Source: an uncultured Paracoccaceae bacterium
Lineage (GTDB): Bacteria > Pseudomonadota > Alphaproteobacteria > Rhodobacterales > Rhodobacteraceae
Reading direction: 5' to 3'
DNA length: 64,000 nucleotides
Assembly (NCBI GenBank): GCA_913043905.1
Contig: CAJWNQ010000003.1
Coordinates: 1-64,000 of the forward strand
In this document: piece by piece, positions 59,412 through 64,000 of the stretch
Layout: each line of letters opens with the position of its first letter
Numbering within the stretch: position 1 is the stretch's first letter
Program-made: the position numbers and the translations under genes
The notes under the pieces: model-generated
Seen by the model: the letters and a program-made list of their open reading frames with translations, nothing else
What the model was told of the DNA's origin: nothing
Databases searched by the model: none

Positions 59412-61256
59412 TTAGAGTTTTAGAACTAATTGGATAATATCTTGGGAAAACTGGCGTGTGTCTGTGGGCATTTCGCCATCTTGAATTCTTGCCTGTTCAA
59501 ACAACACTCTGCAAGTAGATTTTTGTAATTCAGTACTAAGTGAAGGTAACTTTTTAATAAGTTCATGATTTATGTTTACTTCAAGTACTTTTTTACTTCC
59601 TTCAAACTCTTGACCTTGTGCTTTTAGAATTCTTTCTAGATTGAAATCTAATCCACCTTCGCCTGCAATTAAGCGAACAGGACTATCAACAAGGCTTGAT
59701 GAAGGCTTAGCATCCTCTATCAAATCACCCAAACATTCTTTAATGAGTGATGTATATATCCCTTGATCTTCTAGTGTGTCAGTCTTGTTATCGGGAAGGT
59801 TATCACCGATTGAGGAAATATCGTATTTGTCTCTTGATATAGAAATAAAGTTTTTCTCTTGAAAAGTTCGCATTTGTGATATCCAAAATGCATCAATTGG
59901 GTCAGTCATTAATAAAACATCAATGCCTTTGGCCTTGAAGCCTTCAAGATGGGGACTATTTTTTGCTTGTGAAAGTGTGTCAGCTGTTAAATAGAAAATC
60001 TGTTCCTGACCATTTGCAAAAGTGTCTAAGTAAGATTTTAAAGTTATGAGTTTATCTTCTTTAAATGAGTGAACTTTGATAATTTCAGCTATTTTTTCGC
60101 GGTTTTCGAAATCTTCATAAAGGCCCTCTTTTATAACTTTTCCAAAATTAGACCAAAATGCATCATAAGAAACTTCATCTTTATTTAATTTTTTCTTTAA
60201 TCCTGAAATAATTCGTTTTGTAAGGGCTTTTGAAATCTTTTTTAGAACTGGATTGTTTTGAACCATTTCACGGCTTACGTTTAGATCTAGACTTGATGTG
60301 TCGAGAATACCTTTTACAAAACGTAACCATGAAGGAACTATATCCTGAAGCTCATTACTAATAAATACACGGTTTATGTATAGATTTATGTTTGTTTTCC
60401 TTTCTGGCTCAAATAGGTCAAAAGGCGCTTGTGTTGGAATGAATAATAAGTTTGTAAATTCAAGTGTTCCCTCTGATTTATTATGTAGAGTTAAAAAAGG
60501 GTCATCGAATGATCCAAAGTTTGAGTTATAAAATTCTTTATACTCTTCTTTGCTTATCTCTTGTGGAGCTTTTGTCCATAAAGCTTGTGCTGTATTGACT
60601 TGTTGGCTCTCACCACCCGTATCTTTTATTTTAACAGGAACCTGAATGTGATCAGAGTATTTTTTAATAAGTGTTTGAATTTTTGTACTATTGCTGTACT
60701 CTTTTGCGTCTTTTTTTAGATAAAGCTTAATTGAAGTACCTGTTGCAGCTTCAACTTCAGATTTTGATATTGAATATCCACTTTGGCCATCACTTGCCCA
60801 AATACTTGTTAAATCTGATCCTGCCTTGCGAGTTGTTACTTCCACAAGGTTAGCAACCATAAATGCTGAATAAAATCCAACACCAAATTGACCAATTAAA
60901 GTTTGCTCTAAATCTTTTAGATTTTCTTCGGTATTACTTTCCTTAAGAAAATTTGCAGTTCCTGATTGTGCAATTGTACCTAATGTTTCTGAAAGTTCAC
61001 TTTCAGAAAGACCAATGCCTGTATCAATAATCTCAATTGTTTTCTTTTTGGTGTTTACTATAATTTCAATTTGGTCATCTTCTGGATTTAGAATGCTTGG
61101 CGCAGTCTGTCCAAGAAAACGTCTTTTTTGTATAGCGTCTGAAGCATTTGATAGAAGCTCTCTCAAGAAAATATCTCTATCTGAATATAAAGAGTTAATC
61201 ACTATATTAAGAATCTTACCTGTATCCGCTTCAAAGGATTGCGTGAATTTTTCCAT
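59412..61256 (-). CDS. htpG: Molecular chaperone HtpG (Hsp90)
   Basis: About 614 residues. The GHKL ATPase domain has LRELLSNASDAIQKRRF, IDTGIGLSESELSETLGTIAQSGT and IGQFGVGFYSAFMVA; the middle domain has FVKGILDTSSLDLNVSREMVQ; a dimerisation domain follows. It folds client proteins under stress. The start is set at the ATG 61256 (MEKFTQSFEADTGK) because GGAG lies 6 bp upstream; the track start (TTG, 61268) is four codons earlier and overlaps that ribosome site. Monocistronic with its own terminator. Confidence 0.96.
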   Translation of the reverse strand: MEKFTQSFEADTGKILNIVINSLYSDRDIFLRELLSNASDAIQKRRFLGQTAPSILNPEDDQIEIIVNTKKKTIEIIDTGIGLSESELSETLGTIAQSGTANFLKESNTEENLKDLEQTLIGQFGVGFYSAFMVANLVEVTTRKAGSDLTSIWASDGQSGYSISKSEVEAATGTSIKLYLKKDAKEYSNSTKIQTLIKKYSDHIQVPVKIKDTGGESQQVNTAQALWTKAPQEISKEEYKEFYNSNFGSFDDPFLTLHNKSEGTLEFTNLLFIPTQAPFDLFEPERKTNINLYINRVFISNELQDIVPSWLRFVKGILDTSSLDLNVSREMVQNNPVLKKISKALTKRIISGLKKKLNKDEVSYDAFWSNFGKVIKEGLYEDFENREKIAEIIKVHSFKEDKLITLKSYLDTFANGQEQIFYLTADTLSQAKNSPHLEGFKAKGIDVLLMTDPIDAFWISQMRTFQEKNFISISRDKYDISSIGDNLPDNKTDTLEDQGIYTSLIKECLGDLIEDAKPSSSLVDSPVRLIAGEGGLDFNLERILKAQGQEFEGSKKVLEVNINHELIKKLPSLSTELQKSTCRVLFEQARIQDGEMPTDTRQFSQDIIQLVLKL

Positions 61257-61730
61257 CAATTTCTCCAAGATTTTTGTATGATCTAAGCAAGTTTATATAA
61301 GAGTTCAAGGTACAACTATATTATGGTATTTATTGTTTTTGGTCATCACCTGAACATTCCATCAAATCTATAATACTTGGGATTAAAACCAGTTTGCCTG
61401 TAAAACAAAAACAATTATTAACAAAATAAGCATCTATTTAGTTCGCTAATTTTACACAAAAAATTATATTTTTTTATACAAATTTATAGAGTTAAATAAA
61501 AATGTATATTTTATACTGTTAGTCATTCATACAATATTATCATTAACAATATACAAAATAAGTATATGATCATATAAATTTTAACATATTAGAATTGATA
61601 AATTAATTTTCTAACTTAGACATGATAATCAGCTTTTTAATTTTTATTATAGTGTACATAATATTCGTTCCACACCCTAAAATGGACTTCTTTGGGTGGG
61701 GAAAAGATTTTTTAAAGGTATTTGGTAGTT
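61257..61730. other. Divergent intergenic region htpG-galM, nothing further recognised
   Basis: About 470 bp, very AT-rich in the middle. It must hold the htpG promoter (left) and the epimerase promoter (right). No palindromic heat-shock (CIRCE-like) element, RNA gene or credible ORF was seen. Confidence 0.4.
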
Positions 61731-62723
61731 ATGAAGCATGTCGGCCTAGCCAGTAATGGTTCTAAAATAATGCAAATAAATCTTGAGCGTGCTGGGTTAT
61801 CAGTAAAACTGTTAAGTTTAGGCGCTTGTTTACAAGATTTACGCATAAATTCATACAAGCATTCACTTGTATTAGGATATCCAGATATTAACTCTTATTT
61901 TTCAAATATAAATTATTTTGGGGCTACTATTGGCCCATTTGCTAATAGGTTAGCAAATGGTAGAACAATAGCCTTAGGAAAAACTATTGAATTAGATCGT
62001 AACACCTTAAACGGCGATCACTTACATGGTGGACTAGATGGGGTTCATTCGCAGAACTGGGATGTAGTTGAGAATTCTGATTACCATGTAATTTTTAAAT
62101 TAAATTTACAAAATAGTTATATGGGATCAACGCAAAATATGACTGTTTTAACTACTTATAGATTATTGGATAATCAAACTCTTGAAGTAGATATTGTTGC
62201 TCAAAGTGATATTGCAACTTTATGCAGCTTTTGCCATCATAGTTATTTTAATCTTACCGGCCAATCTGATATTTTTGGACATCAATTGCAGGTGTTTGGT
62301 GATGCGTATTTGCCCGTGAACAAAAACAAAATTCCAACAGGCGAGATCGCGAGTGTAATTGACACTGATTTTGATTTTCGTCAAAAAAAAGTTTTGTCAT
62401 CATATAATCCAATAGATCATAATTTTTGTATTTCAAATAAAAAAGAAAATATGCAAAAAGTGGCAATTTTATCAAGTTTAGATAAAAATTTAGAAATGCA
62501 TGTTTCTAGTACTGAGCCTGGGCTGCAAATATATACTGGCCAAAATATCGATGCTGATGGTCCCGCTGGAAATTTAGGTTCATCGTATGCACCTTTTAGT
62601 GGAGTGGCGTTAGAACCACAATTATGGCCAGATGCGCCCAACCATGATGCATTCCCCTCGGCCCTACTGATGCCAAATGACGTTTACCGCAATATCTCAC
62701 AATTTAGATTTAAACAAAGATAA
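61731..62723 (+). CDS. galM: Aldose 1-epimerase family protein
   Basis: A 330-residue GalM-type mutarotase from the ATG at 61731 (the track adds three residues). Conserved features: GPFANRLANG (~65), GDHLHGGLDGVHSQNWDV (~93-110, first active-site His), CSFCHHSYFNLTG (~165-177, second His), GLQIYTGQN (~264) and the catalytic Glu in GVALEPQLWPDAPNHDAFPS (~288). It interconverts alpha and beta anomers of aldoses. It is convergent with the DeoR regulator; the ends are 4 bp apart. Confidence 0.9.
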   Translation: MKHVGLASNGSKIMQINLERAGLSVKLLSLGACLQDLRINSYKHSLVLGYPDINSYFSNINYFGATIGPFANRLANGRTIALGKTIELDRNTLNGDHLHGGLDGVHSQNWDVVENSDYHVIFKLNLQNSYMGSTQNMTVLTTYRLLDNQTLEVDIVAQSDIATLCSFCHHSYFNLTGQSDIFGHQLQVFGDAYLPVNKNKIPTGEIASVIDTDFDFRQKKVLSSYNPIDHNFCISNKKENMQKVAILSSLDKNLEMHVSSTEPGLQIYTGQNIDADGPAGNLGSSYAPFSGVALEPQLWPDAPNHDAFPSALLMPNDVYRNISQFRFKQR

Positions 62724-62727
62724 TATT

Positions 62728-63486
62728 TTAAATATTAATGATTTCAGTTTTCCAAGTATTACATTTATCTAAAAGTTTATTGGGTAATTTTATATCTGTA
62801 AAAAGATAGTTTACATCGGCAAGAGAGCAAATTGTTAATGGCGCTTTGCGCTTAAACTTATAGAAATCAGCTACTATTATAACTTGTCGAGATCTTTGAA
62901 TTGCGGTGCTGGTTACTATGATTTCCTGTCCATCAAAATCAAGAATATCGCCGTCTGTATCGATTGCTGAGCATCCTAATATTGAGAAATCAAATTTAAA
63001 TTGTTTTACCATGTCGACTGTTAGGCTGCCTAAAATTCCCCCATCAGTACGGCGAAGTACACCTCCTGCTAAAATAATTTCACAACTATGATTGTTTGAT
63101 AAGATATTAGCAATATTGAGGTTATTTGTTACTATTAGAAGATTGTCGTGATCCAATAGCTCTCTGGCAACTGCCTCAGTAGTTGTTCCAATGTTCATAA
63201 AGACTGATGCACCGTTAGGTATTTTTTGAGCACATTTTATTGCGATTGCTTTTTTACCACTTTTATTAAGCTGGCGGCGTTTTTCATATAAAATATTTAT
63301 AACACCTGAAGGAATAACGGCTCCACCATGTACCCGCTCCAATCGGCCCATCTCGGCTAGCTCTGAAAGATCTCGTCTAATTGTTTGAACTGTAACATTA
63401 TATAGATCAGCTAGTGCATCTACTGTTACTTTACCCTCTTTACGAGCAATTTTTAGTATATCTTTATGTCTAAAATTTGAAGCCAT
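62728..63486 (-). CDS. glpR: DeoR-family regulator, GlpR-like
   Basis: A 252-residue repressor: DeoR HTH (FRHKDILKIARKEGKVTVDALADLYNVTVQTIRRDLSELAEMGRLERVHGGAV, ~5-57) and a sugar-phosphate-binding DeoRC domain (MNIGTTTEAVARELLDHDNLLIVTNNLNIANIL, ~96-128; ILAGGVLRRTDGGILG). It is divergent from glpD, the arrangement usual for GlpR, whose inducer is glycerol-3-phosphate. It presumably binds the palindrome at 63653-63666 and may also bind the near-identical site at 2123. Confidence 0.85.
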   Translation of the reverse strand: MASNFRHKDILKIARKEGKVTVDALADLYNVTVQTIRRDLSELAEMGRLERVHGGAVIPSGVINILYEKRRQLNKSGKKAIAIKCAQKIPNGASVFMNIGTTTEAVARELLDHDNLLIVTNNLNIANILSNNHSCEIILAGGVLRRTDGGILGSLTVDMVKQFKFDFSILGCSAIDTDGDILDFDGQEIIVTSTAIQRSRQVIIVADFYKFKRKAPLTICSLADVNYLFTDIKLPNKLLDKCNTWKTEIINI

Positions 63487-63652
63487 ATTTTAATTCCTGA
63501 TGAGCAAATTTTAAATGGTGTAAATGAATTTAACAATTATTTTATTAGTTGTAGCTTCAAATATTTGATATTTTAAACATAAAAAAATAAATGTTAAGTC
63601 TATATTAAATAAAAAAACAATCTATCTAGTAAATTTATTCAAAGCGAAAATA

Positions 63653-63674
63653 ATCGAACATTCGTTATTGATAT
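63653..63674. promoter_or_regulatory. GlpR-type operator candidate upstream of glpD
   Basis: ATCGAA-CA-TTCGTT is a near-perfect inverted repeat ending 70 bp before the glpD ATG. The 20-bp block CGAACATTCGTTATTGATAT is identical at 19 positions to the one upstream of the ABC operon at 2208. It contains CGAACAT, the half-site of the E. coli GlpR operator. Confidence 0.7.
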
Positions 63675-63735
63675 CTATTATTGTTCTATGTTATTTACAA
63701 TAATCATTTTATAAATTTTGGTAGGATATGAATTT

Positions 63736-64000
63736 ATGACAAAATCCGATGACACTAATACTATAGACCTATTCGTTATTGGTGGTGGCATAAATGGATG
63801 TGGAATTGCTCGTGATGCTGCTGGTCGTGGATTAAGTGTAGAACTTGCCGAGATGAACGACTTGGCGTCAGCCACGTCTTCAGCATCCACTAAGCTTTTC
63901 CATGGTGGATTACGTTACCTTGAATATTGGGAAATTCGCCTAGTACGTGAAGCACTTATTGAACGTGAAACACTTTTAAAAGCAATGCCTCATATATCAT
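63736..64000 (+). CDS. glpD: Glycerol-3-phosphate dehydrogenase GlpD (5' part, cut by window end)
   Basis: An open frame from ATG 63736 to the window end gives 88 residues that match the GlpD N-terminus: FVIGGGINGCGIARDAAGRG (FAD-binding, ~13-32), then SSASTKLFHGGLRYLEYW and VREALIERETLLKAMPH. The enzyme oxidises glycerol-3-phosphate to dihydroxyacetone phosphate and feeds electrons to quinone at the inner membrane. GGTAGGAT precedes the ATG. It is divergent from the GlpR-like regulator. Confidence 0.93.
   Translation, partial: MTKSDDTNTIDLFVIGGGINGCGIARDAAGRGLSVELAEMNDLASATSSASTKLFHGGLRYLEYWEIRLVREALIERETLLKAMPHIS

Noticed and set aside
1-64000. tRNA, rRNA, CRISPR arrays, insertion sequences or prophage
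   Set aside because: No cloverleaf, direct-repeat array, transposase or integrase was recognised by eye on either strand; a tRNA scan would be needed to be certain.

Overview
The window looks like a chromosomal segment of an AT-rich (roughly 35-40 % GC by eye), probably marine, alphaproteobacterium. Support comes from an alphaproteobacterial RapZ, a ChvI/ChvG-like two-component pair, a HAD protein of the TIGR01459 type, RutR-like TetR regulators, and a very dense set of periplasmic-binding-protein importers (four ABC systems of different classes, one more binding-protein ABC for pyrimidine-type compounds, and a TRAP system). Genes are tightly packed, with many ATGA and TAATG start/stop overlaps. 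No phage, insertion sequence, CRISPR array, rRNA or tRNA was recognised. A low-GC Rhodobacterales lineage (HTCC2255/NAC11-7-like) would fit, but that is inference.

Layout. 1-9.2 kb: end of an unknown gene, HAD hydrolase and rapZ (minus), an Fbp/Afu-type ABC importer operon (2.2-6.4 kb), a secreted hypothetical protein, a TauE/SafE permease and a CbbY-like HAD protein. 9.3-24.1 kb: a catabolic island with an alpha/beta hydrolase and a SnoaL-like protein on the minus strand, divergent from a long plus-strand operon. That operon carries a sugar-type ABC importer, three more SnoaL/NTF2-like proteins, a HisD-like dehydrogenase, an SDR, a LacI regulator, a two-cupin protein, a MetE-C-like protein and an RraA-like protein. 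24.2-28.2 kb: DUF1499-like protein, a flavoprotein-SelD fusion and convergent selU. 28.5-33.3 kb: TRAP importer with an unusually long DctM. 33.4-34.3 kb: a run of translationally coupled tiny proteins behind a GC-rich hairpin-forming leader. 34.4-36.7 kb: ChvI/ChvG-like two-component system. 36.8-48.0 kb: reductive pyrimidine degradation (preT, preA, dihydropyrimidinase, N-carbamoyl-beta-alanine-type amidohydrolase), an ABC importer, an EamA exporter and two RutR-like repressors. 48.2-51.7 kb: FKBP-rhodanese fusion, GST, ArsC/Spx-like protein and xylulokinase. 52.2-57.5 kb: complete Dpp/Opp-type importer. 57.5-61.3 kb: Lrp regulator, persulfide-dioxygenase-like MBL protein, htpG. 61.7-64.0 kb: aldose epimerase, GlpR-like DeoR regulator, start of glpD.

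How genes work together. The pyrimidine block reads as a near-complete route: import by the ABC system, reduction by PreTA, ring opening by dihydropyrimidinase, then decarbamoylation, under RutR-like control with two RutR-box-like palindromes in the divergent promoter. The catabolic island appears to import a sugar-like or small carbonyl compound, with LacI-type control through a near-perfect palindrome 30 bp before the transporter. The four SnoaL-like proteins suggest several isomerase/cyclase/hydratase-type steps, but the substrate cannot be named. SelD supplies selenophosphate to the neighbouring SelU for tRNA 2-selenouridine.

Most notable observations: (1) a 20-bp promoter block, identical at 19 positions and at the same distance from the start codon, is shared by glpD and by the 'ferric-type' ABC operon 61 kb away, suggesting that importer carries a glycerol- or sugar-phosphate-like substrate rather than iron; (2) the SnoaL-rich catabolic island; (3) the structured leader with its tiny-protein operon at 33.4-34.3 kb; (4) a RutR-like repressor with an intact frame and strong ribosome site but no ATG/GTG/TTG start; (5) unusual fusions (FKBP-rhodanese, flavoprotein-SelD, DctM-coiled coil).
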